Under the pieces are notes generated by a model. The model was given only the letters and a program-made list of their open reading frames with translations. It searched no databases and was not told where the DNA came from. A stretch of DNA of 64,000 bases from Diploscapter coronatus (taxonomy: Eukaryota > Nematoda > Chromadorea > Rhabditida > Rhabditidae), in contig OZ038422.1 in assembly GCA_964036155.1 (NCBI GenBank), positions 6,347,201 through 6,411,200 on the forward strand, in the 5' to 3' direction. The translations under genes were made by a program, and so were the position numbers. Position 1 is the stretch's first letter; every line of letters starts with the position of its first letter. Shown one piece after another: positions 37,901-50,176 of this stretch.

Positions 37901-39462
37901 CTTTCGATATTTGTCTGGACCAGTAAAGTAATTCATTTTTCATTCCTCCTCGTCTTTATACTCGAATTCTGTCTGTCCCTTTGCCATCTAGCGATAGCTA
38001 TACGAAAACAAGCTTCGTAGCAGCAGCAGCAGCAGTGGTAGTGGAAGCAGTCAAATGAAAGCGCAATTTTTAGCTCATGCGCCATGCAAAACACGCGCGC
38101 ACGTGTACACATGACTGAAGACTTTTGCATTGTCGCGTTGCGCAGTCGCTGTAAACATTTTTGCTATTCTGTTCAAAATAACTCTCACTGCTTGGTTGCC
38201 GATTCAAAATCTGACAAATATCATGCATAATGCCGATTTGAATACATACAGACAAAGCGCGATAAAATTAGTACAGTGCACGCCTTGTTTGCATGTTTGG
38301 TGCGCGTATCAGATAGATTTGCGTGCCTGCAGTCAGTTAGTCAACAACAGTTCCTCAGTCCCAGCCACCTAATCACCCATCCAATCGTATCTCTGCACTC
38401 ACGCTAGTCATCTAGTCATTCGATGTCATCTCTTTCGCTTGATCGCAATGCGACGAAAAGGGACGATAACAGCGGGGGAGGAGGCGCAGCAAATGACTTT
38501 CATGTGAATGAATATCTATCGATTCACTCTCTTCTCTAGCAGAGGAAGTGTTCGTTGATTGCGAGGGAGTTTGTGCAGCTTCTAAAAATAACGGCGTTAT
38601 TTATCAGGGAGGGCCAATTGTCCATGCGAGAACGGGGGCAATATAATCGGATGATCTTTGCATGAAAGTAGCAGGAGGCAACTGCCTGCCAGACTTTGCC
38701 ACTAATTGTTGAGAGAGGGAATGAGCAAATGCCTGACGAGGCCAGCAAGGCCAACGGACAGGGGAGAGGGTTCTCTCAACACATGACAGTCCTGCACTTC
38801 TCTGATTCTCCTTAATCCTCATCAACTCTTATCAGTCGGATTGCGTACGTGCTCACTTTTTTTGCGTCTATCTGCTCGGCGCTTCTCAGTCATCCGCCCT
38901 TTGGACAGCCTCCGTTCAAACTTTTGATCTCCTGGTTTGACCCCACACAAGCTGCTCGCGCTTTCTCACTAAAACTCGAAAACAATATGAAGCCTTCGAA
39001 AATAAAATAAGAAAAAATAATTTCAAGCGGCAAAATTGACATTTTCAGGATCTCCTCGCCATCAAAGCGACGCTGGACGCCCGCAAGAATGAGGCTGAGA
39101 TTAGACGACGTCAGCTTCTGGCCGAATTGGCCGCTTTAGGCGGTGCTCCGGAACAGCAACCGATGACATCTGAGGCCGTGTCGGTGACTTCCTCTCGTCC
39201 CGAATCTCGTTGCGACTCTCTGTCTTCTGCCCGTCTGTCTCGCGACTCTCCGATGATCTTCCTGGAGTACTCTCCATCGAACAAGCCCTCTGCCCAATCA
39301 CCGCGTCCGGCGGCAACCATGCTGATCGACCCAGTAGCCGAGGGTCTGCTGCCAGCTATGCCGGCACTCCCCATCAGCTTTCCCCGTCCTGCTCCGACGG
39401 TCTTCCCCTCCTCAATCTTTGATCTCATCTGCGCTAATGCCAACCAAGCTACGGTTCACTAA
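34965..39462 (+). CDS. mdl-1: Mad-like bHLH-Zip transcription repressor (mdl-1 orthologue)
   Basis: Four exons, 34965-35223, 35273-35417, 37740-37884 and 39049-39462, give 320 residues. Residues 5-22 (QLSIDTLLTAARLLETHL) form an amphipathic helix like the Sin3-interaction domain of Mad proteins. After a Pro/Ser/Gln-rich linker, exon 3 starts the bHLH (from about residue 135: RAAHNELEKTRRANLRGYL). It carries His138, Glu142 and Arg146, the H5-E9-R13 set that defines class B proteins reading CACGTG. Helix 2 (NTTLALLTRARDHIKDLL) runs into a Leu-containing heptad zipper in exon 4. The Ser/Pro-rich C-terminus (SRPESRCDSLSSARLSRDS) is unlike the rest. By family knowledge, such a protein pairs with a Max-like partner (MXL-1 in C. 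elegans) and recruits a corepressor to E-boxes in the nucleus. The second and third introns are long (2.3 and 1.16 kb), with further E-boxes inside them. Codon use is GC-richer than in the receptor genes to the right. Confidence 0.92.
37041..37062. repeat. (TGTC)n microsatellite in intron 2
   Basis: About five uninterrupted TGTC/CTGT units in the second intron of the Mad-like gene, the same motif as at 34495-34510. Confidence 0.85.
38019..38035. repeat. (AGC)n microsatellite in intron 3
   Basis: Five to six AGC units in the third intron of the Mad-like gene. Confidence 0.8.
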
Positions 39463-39465
39463 ACG

Positions 39466-39466
<1 letters not shown>

Positions 39467-39501
<35 letters not shown>
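39467..39501. repeat. (CA)17 microsatellite directly after the Mad-like stop codon
   Basis: The run begins four bases after the TAA, so it lies in the 3' untranslated region. It is the longest perfect dinucleotide repeat I see in the window. Confidence 0.9.
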
Positions 39502-39503
<2 letters not shown>

Positions 39504-42500
39504 CATACGTTACGCATTGACATCTTGCCCTTATTTCCGATTAGATTTTGATAAGTATGGCAACTCGATATGAAATTGTGGAGTTGATTGCGATTTTGCT
39601 CTTACTCTCCACATCACTATGAAATCATGGCACCCTTTTGATGCTATGAGATGATATGGCCATCATTTTATTGTTATTTCCTAGATGACAAGTCAATGAA
39701 TTCGGTACGATTTCTAGTTTCATTGACATGGTTCTTATTTTATTTGTTTTTTCCTAATATTTTGGCATTTTGCTACTCCATAATTTTAATTCTAGCGATT
39801 TTTCGTATTGTTGGATAGAAAGACAGCAGCGATTGGTTCTGCAAGAGTTCGTTCTTTTTGATTGTTCAGCGTCGTCTCATGTGACAAGTTTTATCTCGCA
39901 AATTCTATCTCATCCAAGTCAGCAATTGTTTTTATTAATCATTTTCTCATTCTCATTGTTAAGTCCTCAGCCTTATAGTCAGAAAATACCCCAGGATTCA
40001 TCACAATTCTCATTGTGTTATTTTTCTCTCCTTTGAAAATTATTTTCATAAATAGTCATCTTCGATTCTTTGATTTTTAGTGGTCAGTTTGTTTCAGTCA
40101 TTGTTATCATTTTCCTAGATCGATCCCATTTCTCTCTTCAGTCTACCTTTAATCACCGATTTCTTCTCTTTTCGTTTCGCTATCTCTGTTTCTGTCTTCA
40201 GATTTTAGTACTGTTCGCGGTTCGTGTCGTCGCTATAACTTTATTATTATCTTTTCTTTTAAAGAAAAACGTGTCATTTGTCTGGTTTAATTTAATTCTT
40301 ACGTCTATATTGGAAGAAGGATAAAGTATTTGATTGGAACGAAACCTGTTGTTTGTTTGTAGTTTGAAATGCATTGAAAAAGTATCGCAGAAAAATAGAA
40401 CTGAAAATAGAAAAGAGCCATATTTTATATTCGTGTTCAGTGATGATGAAATGGAAGCGAGGGAAAGAAGGGAAAGTGGAAGTGGAAGTGGTTTTGTGTG
40501 GTTTCGTGTGGTTTCGTGCTAAATCGGAATGAAACTGCAGAAGCAGAAATCGAGAATGTTTCTGCATTTGTGCATAGCAGCGGCAGCTTTAAGGCAAGGA
40601 AAATAGAAAGTTTTACGAGCTTCTCTCGGACTGCCTGATCAAAGCCCAGCCTGGCCAGAAAGAGCAGAGCCTTCGGGGCTATGAAAACACTTCCTCGTTT
40701 GGACATAAAATAGCAGAGGAAACGGGAGGACGCAGAGAGATGAAAAATTATAGAGAAAGAAAAGCCTCGATTTGTCTTTCGCTTCCCTCGGCCGTGCTAT
40801 CTATCTGTCTTCTTATTGGAGAAAGGCCCGGGCAATTTCGAAAGTTGTGAATGTCAAAAGGATAAAAAATAGGAAGGCCGGGGGAAGGAAAGGACTCCTC
40901 TCGTTGCCCGTTTTCTATGTAGTCTATTCCTAGGCCTAGGGCCTAAGAGGAGAAATCTTGGAAGGGACACGCACGCACGCACTCTCAATTCTCTCCTTCG
41001 TCCCTATCTCTCTGACTCATAGTTTCTCCACTCTATTTCTCGAGTTCCTGCTTCTTTCCTCTGCCGAGCTTTCCCGATGGCACAAATGAAACCGATAGAG
41101 AAACACAACAAAAATTCGAGAAGACAAAGAACGAAGAAATAAAAAGTCGAGACCGAGATGGCCAGAGCTGTGGAGGAATGAAGGAGCAGCATTGTGGTAG
41201 AGGAGCAGAGACAGAGGGAACTAATTCGGAGGGAAGCAATTATGGACGAGGGACCAAAAAGTGAAGTGAATGATATGATTTTCTAAGAAATAGGGCTCTA
41301 AATCTGGACATAAAATCATGAACCCAAATTATTCACGTATCTACTTTCGGTAGAGGTAAAGAAAAATCCTAGACTTATCGTGGGTTAATCTTGTTCAGTT
41401 TCTAAATTGCTTAGCAGATTTTTCTGGTCGTAAAATTGAAGAGGCAGGTCGAATTTTGAAGATTTTGAAGATGGAATCAGAGTAAGAATATGGAGAAAAA
41501 TCAGTTTGGAGTTGTCGTCGAATTATTTTCTTATCTAAATCGGAATTTGAAAAGGATCATTCCAAAAGGTGTTAGAATTAGGGAATGACTCCCACTATTT
41601 GATATCAAACAAGATGTTCAAGGATTTTTTTTAGTTTTTCTTGAAGAAATTTACTGCAAAACATTTTTAAGCTAATGTTTCCTTAGAAGTTTTGGCTATT
41701 GAGTTTGATGGATTTGGACAATGCGAATTTCGTATGGCTGTTTGTTTATATCTGCATTTCAGCTGAAGTTTTTCAAAATTTTATTTTAAAAATACTACAA
41801 GAAAAATATTATGGAACTATGCGCGATTTCATAATGATTTTACTTCAGAAAAATTAACAGGATGAAAATTAAGTTTTATTACTTTGATTTCATACCATGA
41901 AAGAAACGGTTTTTTTTTCTTTCAAATCTTAAGATCAAACAGGAAAAAACGTTCAGTTGATAAGAACTATTGTTCGAGTGTTGGGGTTAACATAAACTTT
42001 CATTTCATTGCTTGTGTGATTTCGAGATCAATTGATATATTCCACTTCCTGCCATTATGAGTCACGGAATGGCATGATCCTTTGTTATGTCACATATTCA
42101 CTTTTTCGCTTTCAAAGACTAAACACTACACTCGGCACTGCATTTCGTTCGCATCCGTCTCCAAGCGTCCCTTGCTGCTAAGCAAGAGATCATTCCTCCG
42201 GTCAAATATCCGGATTCCCATGTCCTTATTCTCGTTCTTCTCGATTACAGAGGCGTTTCTGTCTGTCGTGAGGAGATTTCCCTGCTCTGAGCTCAGTCGG
42301 GTCAAATTCCGAATTCAAACACAGAAACATCACATCAATAAGAGAATGGAGAGAGAGGAAGGGGCTTTGAGGTGGCAGCCATGCAAAAAAAAAGGCACTT
42401 ACAATGGCACAGAACGCATGCAGCAACGCAGAAAAGACGGGAAATTTTGAGGAAAAAGTGAAGATGCGGGAAGAGTGGGGATTGGGAGAGAAGTGGAAGA

Positions 42501-45500
42501 ATTTTGAGATGCGAACGGAAGGAGCGGGAAGCAGACAGGGCAGAGGCAGGGGAACGTGCTGCGATGAATTCACATGTGGTTGGCACGTGGGAATGGTAAC
42601 GATTGACAAAAAACAGAAAAAGAACGAAAATATTTTGAAAGAAATATTGTGAGAGCCGGCTGGGCTGTTTCTAGATTTTCTCACCTAAAATCTTCTTCAA
42701 TCTTTGTTACTTTTTCTGCATCTGGTAGAGCAGCCAGAGTGTAAAACGTCAATATGCTATTCTCCTGTGTGTTTATATGCGTTTTTATGTTTGCACTCAC
42801 TTATACAGGGTACACGCAGAATGCAGACGTTCTTCTTCTTCTCACATGTGATTTTTAACTGAACCTGCACAAACTGGTAAATGAAGACAAATAAAATAGG
42901 AAAAATGATAGAAATATTATATCAATTGACAGACTCAGTGATTTTTCCCAAATACAACAACTCTTGAATTTTTTCTTTCCATGCCACCTGTATTGTCAAG
43001 TTTTTGCATACTGGATGATAAAATGCCTGCATTTGAAAAAGAACAGGTTCGACAATAGAATCATTTCCGGGAAAATGTAGTAGAACTAAATATCAAAACT
43101 ATCGCTCGGAAAAGATCATAAATAACTTAACCAATACTAAATTTATTCGAATGCTTCTTACTTCAAAAATATTCAAAAAGCGAATTCACACAACGATTTG
43201 GATAATTCGTTACCCATAGTTAAGAGTATAGGGCAAGGTGTGAGAGATCCTTTCTCATACTATTTCGTAGGTAACAATGCAATGAAGTAGCGAATTATCC
43301 AAATCGCCAATTCACACTATTTGACTTTGAAGTTACATTTTCAGGCTGAATCTGCTTCGTATTTTATAGCTTGAAGATTATCGGGTGATTTGTTTTCGAA
43401 AAAATGAATAGATGAACGCAGAGGTAGAAATTTATTTCGGAACTTTAACACGAGTATGTTAAATTAAGATAATTGTTATAGTAAAATATGCACCAGTTCT
43501 ACTCAATTATTTAGTATAAGGAAAGAATGCTAAATTTTCTAATAACTTTGAGTAACCATAAAACTCCTGGATATTGTTTCGTTATTTTCTGGTAAAACGT
43601 CAATTCCTCAGAGTCTGAATTTTTCATAATTTTTCTTCATCTCCAATCGCGATAAATGGAGTGATTACTTCTCTATTCTGACACGCTCTTTTGAATGGAG
43701 TGAAGCAATTCAATTCAATTCTATTTTATTTTGTTTTGAGTGATGCAAGCACGAACTAATTTGGTCGAAAATTGCACGGACACTTCATCGAAAGTTGAAA
43801 CATCAAAGCAGAGATAAAGCTGTGGACACTCATTATTCATTCAAAGTTCAGACTAGAACTCCGAATGCGAGTGGACCTATTTAGCTAACTCCAATGTTTC
43901 TGAATGGTAAATGAATATGGAGAAAATTTACATAAATTTCCATTAGAATGAATACATTAATTGAAATATCCGACGCAATGAGTAAAATTAGAACCGCGAA
44001 AATATCGAAAGTTGGACTCTAAAAGCTTCAAATTTCAAAATTTTTTGCGAACAAACAATGCCATTTAAAATCCGATTCTGGATCTGAAGCATACTGTTTC
44101 CCACTGTCTAAATCATAATCAAATGATGCAAATTTCTTACTTTTACATATTATCAGATATGCTAAATTGTCAACTGCTCTTCATAATTCTCTCATAATGC
44201 TGTTATTTGTGTTGATAGCTTTCTGCTCACATGCTGTACGTTTTGTTTTTGTTGCAGTTTGAGATTTCAAAAACAATAAGTCAAAAGGATCTTAAAATAA
44301 ACATTTGAACTTAGCCATGTGGAAAATATTCTCTTTCGATGCAACGCAAAGGGTGGTTTGATTAAAAATATCACCAAAGAAGATCGCCAAATCATATGGA
44401 ATTCTTCGCATAATCGATTTGTCTCATTGAGATTCATCATAAAAGATCTAAGAAAATTGGAAAAGAAACTAATTTTTGAAAAAAATCTAAAAGTATCAGG
44501 ATGGAGTTTGGCGTTTCATCGTTGATCTCTGAACTTGTCCGTCACTGAACGCTGTCAATCTTGCAGAAATTCAAAAAATCTCTGCTAACTAATCTCTTTC
44601 ACTAACTTCGTGATATTCTCATGTTTCTCCTTTCAAACACATCCTACGCCTATTCAAAATAACTAACACTTCATTCATTGTAATGAGTAATGAAATTGCA
44701 CCTGCTGTTTTATGAATAGCTCAATTAATGTTCTCCACATAAATTAGGAAAAACTCTAGAAAATTTTGGTGAAAAATCACTATTTTATCATCACAAATGG
44801 GTGAAGCTTATGCTCTCTACATATGTCATTTGAACACTTTGACATGGGGTATGGATGAACTGAACGCTTATCAGTGAAATTTTATAAGAGTGACCATGTG
44901 AATGAGAGGCAAAGGAAAAGGCAACAGCAGGTAATTGATATGCCAAAAACCATAACCCATTTTTTTTAGTGATTCTACATCAGAAACGTGATCAACGAGG
45001 TTTCCCTGTGACTTGTAAAAATACTGTTCTTGCATTTCCTAGTCTCTGATCTCGTTACGTCTCATATTATCTGTCAGCCATAAATGAAGAACTTGCTAGG
45101 TGAAAATTTCACCGAAATCCACATCAAAACGACTGAAATCAGAGATGACGAAAATCGGCAAAATTTTGAAGAAACCAATCGAATGAAATATGATAGAATC
45201 CTAGAAGATAAACCTATGTTTCAAGAAAAATTACAATTGCGAAAGATTCTCGTTTTTGAACTGTCCTTTCAATTTCGTTCAATAAAAAACAATAGCGTGT
45301 CAAAACAACTTTTGTTTTACCACAAATTGATGATAAATTACAACGTTTTGCACTTACCCAGTAAATAAACAACAAAAGATTAGGAAATCGAAAAAGACGA
45401 ATGCTGCCAGAAAAATTACGATTTTATCACACAATTGATTGATTATTTATAGTGTTTCTCGTGACTTGAAAGAAATTCTCTTTTTCCACAGAAATTCACG

Positions 45501-46512
45501 TGAAATTTGGAAGGAAATAAACAAAACTGTCAAAGTTTCAGCGCTAAAATAAAATTGCATATGAATAGAAATATTTCAGGGACCATTTTACCGAATGTAA
45601 TTTCGATAAAGAAGGAAAAAAGATAAATTTGTAATTATCCTTTAGGGACGATAAAATTTTTTAAATAACTAAAAAACGTTTAAAAACAAAGACAAACTAT
45701 TCTCAATCGAAATCCAAGAGAATCTGAATCTGTAGCCCATAATTTTCAATATTTTTCAAACTGAGAAAGAACGATGGATTATCTAGATTAGGACAAAATT
45801 CAAACTCTTCTCAAAATGTATCATTGAGATTAGTTTAATCATAGAACTCAAAGAGTTTACCCGTAGAAATAAGGTTACATTTATTCAAAATTTAATGATT
45901 CAAGAATGTCAGACAGACTGCAAATTGCAAAAATCAAATAAATTACAAAATATCTTTTTTCGTAGTATAAATCATTAATGGTATTTCTAGACTTCCTTAT
46001 TACGAATCGGAACAATAATTGAATTTTGAAACTGAAAGGATATGAATTATCACGCAGCAACCACGGCATATTTAAACATCCAGATTGACAATTCTTGCAA
46101 TCTCGAACTTATTATATTCCCCGAAATTTTATCCTGAATAATACGGATTTTGGGTGTCTTTCATCTGCTCACAAATGATGATCAAATATCTAACTTTTTA
46201 GAAACAAGTATCGATTATCAGAGTAGTTATTTTTATTATTGATAGTTTTTTTCTGTTCTCACTTTTGGGTAATTTTTTATGCTTCAGATGTTAATGGATG
46301 TGTAGTGAATTATAGGGGCATTATTTTATATTAATCCGGGATTACTAAACAAAGACGTTAAAAATGTTGTGCCACTTCCTTGGATTTTGCTAACAATATA
46401 AAGATGTATCTTTACTTCAGACGTGACATTTTGCAGTAGCTTATTTTCTGCTAAATTTCAATAGATCAAAAAATATTATGCAACATTGAAATTCAATTCA
46501 ATTCAATTCCTA
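39502..46512. other. 7-kb region without a convincing gene
   Basis: It begins with the 3' flank of the Mad-like gene. Around 40430-41250 and 42100-42660 the plus strand is purine-rich, with long but low-complexity open frames on the opposite strand that I reject. A small inverted repeat lies at 43194-43306. From about 43 to 46.5 kb the DNA is AT-rich, and I see nothing except short open frames. Confidence 0.45.
43194..43306. repeat. Short inverted repeat with 16-bp perfect arms
   Basis: CGATTTGGATAATTCG (43194-43209) and its exact reverse complement (43291-43306) enclose about 80 bp. GTTACC and GGTAAC just inside extend the symmetry imperfectly, and AATTCACAC flanks both arms in direct orientation. 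It may be a small solo foldback element. Confidence 0.7.
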
Positions 46513-49469
46513 ATGGATGACTCTAAGAATTTCTATAAAAATATTGTATGGGTTCAGCTCATACAAATTGTGAGTCTATTTTCAACTAAGTTGATTTTGG
46601 AACATTATTTAGCAGTTTTAGATTAGTTCATCATTAGGAATTGTGATAAATATCCTACTTTTATTCATTTTGAGATATTATTCTCGGCCTGGAATCGGAT
46701 CCTACAGGCATTTGATATTCTATTTCGCCGTTTACGGGATTTTCTCAAGCTTTGTCTACCTGATTATTCAGCCGGTATGACTTTACAATAACAGTATTTT
46801 ATTTATTTTTAAGGGAATGTTCGTATATAACAGCGCTCTGGGATTTTTTGCGACTTCAATTCTTCGAATAGCCCCATACTCGTGGCAATTCGTCAGCTGC
46901 CTGTATCCAGCCGCATATTCCAGCTCCATGTTCCTGCTCATGGTTCACTTCATCTATCGATACTTTGTGATATGCAGCAAGTAAGCACTGTTCGTTAGAT
47001 TGGAATAAATTTCTGTACATACAGTAACCTAATTTAGCAGACCATACATAAAATTTTGAAGATTTATTGTGAAAATGATAATGATCTAATAGAACAGAGT
47101 ATTGATAATATTTCTGTCTGATCGCTACATTATGTATCCAAAACTTTCACATAAACTGACCATCACAAGTGTAGATAAGAAATGCCGAATGTTTCATTTG
47201 TGATCGTATATTTTTGCTTACTACTGCATAATGGTTTTTTGCAATACCCGAACATGAAATTAAGATCTATAAATTCTAGTACCTGTAATGAGTATTATTA
47301 AGAGTTGATAGTGAAAATTTAATTAAGAATAAGATATTCAAAATTTAGTAAATCTCGCATGGACTGGTTCAAATTTCCTCGCTGCTACTTCTGGTTTATG
47401 TCGTTTCTCATCTACATACTCGATTTCTCATTGACAGTTTATTTGGGATCTGAATTGGATGAATCCACCAAAAATGACGTCAGAGAGTAAGAAAGTATTT
47501 CCATTCTGATAGAAAAGTTACATTGTTTAGCTTCTTTCGACAGACTTACGATGTAAATGTCGATGCAGTCACGATTTTCATAAATAAATATACAGTAGGT
47601 TTTATTTGTCGAGTTAGCGGGCTGTAAAAGTCTGGATCGGAAGAATAGTTTCAAAATTACCTACCGAGACAAATAAATTCAGTAAACTTCTAAAAATTTG
47701 AATTTCGACATTCTCTAGATCAAGATTTTCCAACAGTATGACTTTCATTTCTTTTATCTATGAACGTATCCTTTTCTACAGCCGCTGCGGAAATCTAAGT
47801 GATCCAGATTTTTTGCGCACCTAGAATTCTATGTCGAAACAGTAACCTCAGAAAATTCGACATAATTTTAGGAAAATACGCCGAATGGACGAGTTCCACA
47901 CTGGATAGGGATATTTAGAATGGTGAATTTAATATTTCTCGACAATATCGTGTTCATAACCATCGGCTATGTGATTTATAAAGTATACAAAGCTCTGAAA
48001 AGTGTCAATGTCAAGATGAGCAAGCGATCGATGAAATTACAAATGCAACTCTTCAGAGCGTTGATTCTGCAGGTAGAATAGTTTTCTTAGAATAGCTGAA
48101 ATAAGATATATGGCATATGTTTTGCATAAAATGATTGGCCAATCTTTTCTAATGACTATAATGAATTGATGGTTAATGCTATCATTTATCTCTGATTTTG
48201 ATAAATCAGATACATATTGTTGATGTCCGAAAAATTGAAACAAACTAAAAATTATACGCTCTAAAATTAGAGAATAGTTTGCAATACAATTTTGCATCTT
48301 TAATCAATTCAGAGAATGATATTTATAGGTTTTTTTAAGTTCTTATTGCGTACTTTGTATTGTTAAAATTTGAAGCATCTATTTTGCACAATTTAACGCC
48401 TTTTGAAAATATATTTTTCTTCAGATGAAGTCTAGCTATCACTGTTATGTTACTATTTTTTAAATAAAAATATACAGCTTTCGATTAAATATTCAAACAA
48501 TTTAGACGTTCATACCTTTGATGACTGGATTTTTGCCGATCAGTTTCTTCTATTCATGTCCTCTATTGGGCATCAACCTCGGAATCTATGCGAATATTTT
48601 CCCAATTCTGTGCTGTCTTCATCCCCTACTCGATGGACTCATCATTCTATTAGTGGTCACTGATTATCGCCATGGAGTTATGCAAGTAGCGAAAAACCTC
48701 ATGGGCATAACTGGTCTGAGAAGTAGAATCGAGCCAAGTCAGGTATGAACTTTTCGTTCAAAGTGGGTTATAATAGCGTTTCTTCAATTACTCTCGACAT
48801 ATTGATTTTATTTGTATTGAATAACTGATAATGTATAGAATATTTTCTTTATCCTGAGAAAAATCATCAAGTGGCATGAAAAATTGGATAACTTGGAAAA
48901 GTAGCTGCATTATCTTTAAGGGAGGATTTAATTTTTGGGCTTTTAAAATATGTCGGAGGGTAATAGAAATTGAGAGATGGATATGAAGAGGATAAAAGTA
49001 TGGTGTGATAGGGCAAATTGAGTGTCAAAGTGTGCATCTCGATGAGCTTATAATTTCAATATTAAATTTACTCCTGTCTGATTCTATCCTACTCTCTTCA
49101 TTTCAATCTCTCAATTTTTATTACCCCTCTGACATATTCAAATTATGGATTTTCATACATCTACACTTCTCAGGTATATTTTAAAAGCCCAAAAATTAAA
49201 TCCTCCCTTAAAAATAATGCAACTAGCTTCCATTGCAACGATGCAACTGCTTTTCCGGTTGCCAAAAATTGTTCTCTAGTATTAAAATTATCACAAGTGA
49301 TATAAAATATTATAAATGTTCGATTCATGATGCTATACTTGCGTATAACTGCATGATTTTGCCTAACTTCTATATCATAAAATTTCAGGGTAATCCTCTC
49401 AATTACTTACGCAACACAGACAACGGCATTTCGATTCCCACAAGTCATAATCGAAATAACACATTTTAA
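46513..49469 (+). CDS. Str-class seven-TM chemoreceptor, first of a pair
   Basis: Eight exons: 46513-46569, 46622-46774, 46814-46980, 47349-47486, 47531-47594, 47872-48072, 48506-48742 and 49389-49469. Phases agree throughout and give 365 residues. Family marks in order: RYYSRPGIGSYRHL after TM1, YLIIQPGMFVYNS at TM2, LYPAAYSSSMFLLMVHF with YRYFVIC at TM3, and WFKFPRCYFWF before TM4. These are followed by ENTPNGRVPHW before TM5, FFYSCPLLGINLGIYANI between TM6 and TM7, and DYRHGVM after TM7. This is the layout of the nematode Str/Srj superfamily, to which ODR-10 belongs, so an olfactory or other chemosensory role in ciliated neurons is expected; the ligand cannot be inferred. The acceptor before exon 3 is the unusual TTTTTAAG. 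The last intron contains a foldback element. The next gene downstream is a close relative with equal exon sizes. Confidence 0.85.
48899..49232. mobile_element. Foldback element inside the last intron of the first Str gene
   Basis: A 37-bp stretch starting TTTAAGGGAGGATTTAATTT near 48915 recurs as a perfect reverse complement near 49176-49212. Further in, the arms still match imperfectly (GGGTAATAGAAATTGAGAGAT against its counterpart), interrupted by about 55 bp inserted into the right arm. There is no coding capacity. Outer limits are approximate. It sits in an intron, so removal by splicing would hide it from the mRNA. Confidence 0.75.
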
Positions 49470-50176
49470 CATTAACGTAAACAATAATAATCTAAATTTG
49501 AATTTGACATATTGTATCGTGCGTATAAAATAATTTTAAATATTACTCACTTACGATTCATTATTTTCCAAATAACTAGAACTATGTAAATTCTACTTTG
49601 TGATTGATTTCAGAAGTATGACTAAATTGCACGTAACATAAATTATTCCATCTCGTATTCTTTCATTCTTTTGTGCAAGAATATAAAGGTTACCTACGTA
49701 ATTCTATTATGCAATGCGTTTATCGTAGAATTGTCAGTTTCAGTCTTAATCTAACATTGCAAGAATACGATATCCCATAAAAACTTCATAATTAGAAAGA
49801 TACGTCAGAATAATTTTATAGTAATTATTATTTAATTAATCACTCCCATATAAAGCTCCTAGATTTTATTACAATTTTAGAGAACTTACGTATTCAGAGG
49901 ATTTTCTAAAATAGTAAAATTTTCCTTCGTCCTTTTTAAAATTCGAAGTATTCGCCTGTTTTTCAAAAGAACTGATACCTTTACACTATTAATGCATTAC
50001 AATAGAAGAAGTTATTTCAAATCACACATCAACAATTACCTTTGCTCATCAGTTAATTTAATTTTGAAACTCTAAAATTAGCATCACTATAAATGTCTGC
50101 AAATTACACTGATGAATTTCTATTCTTCATCATTTGCAATTCTATAACAATTTCGTTTCAGAATTGAATACTCAGA
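49470..50176. other. Spacer between the two Str genes
   Basis: About 700 bp of AT-rich DNA that must hold the 3' end of the first receptor gene and the promoter of the second. I see no AATAAA close to the first stop codon, no gene and no repeat. Confidence 0.5.

Noticed and set aside
42226..42684. 152-codon minus-strand open frame
   Set aside because: Antisense to a purine-rich stretch, rich in Phe/Ser/Leu without any domain or splice signal pattern.
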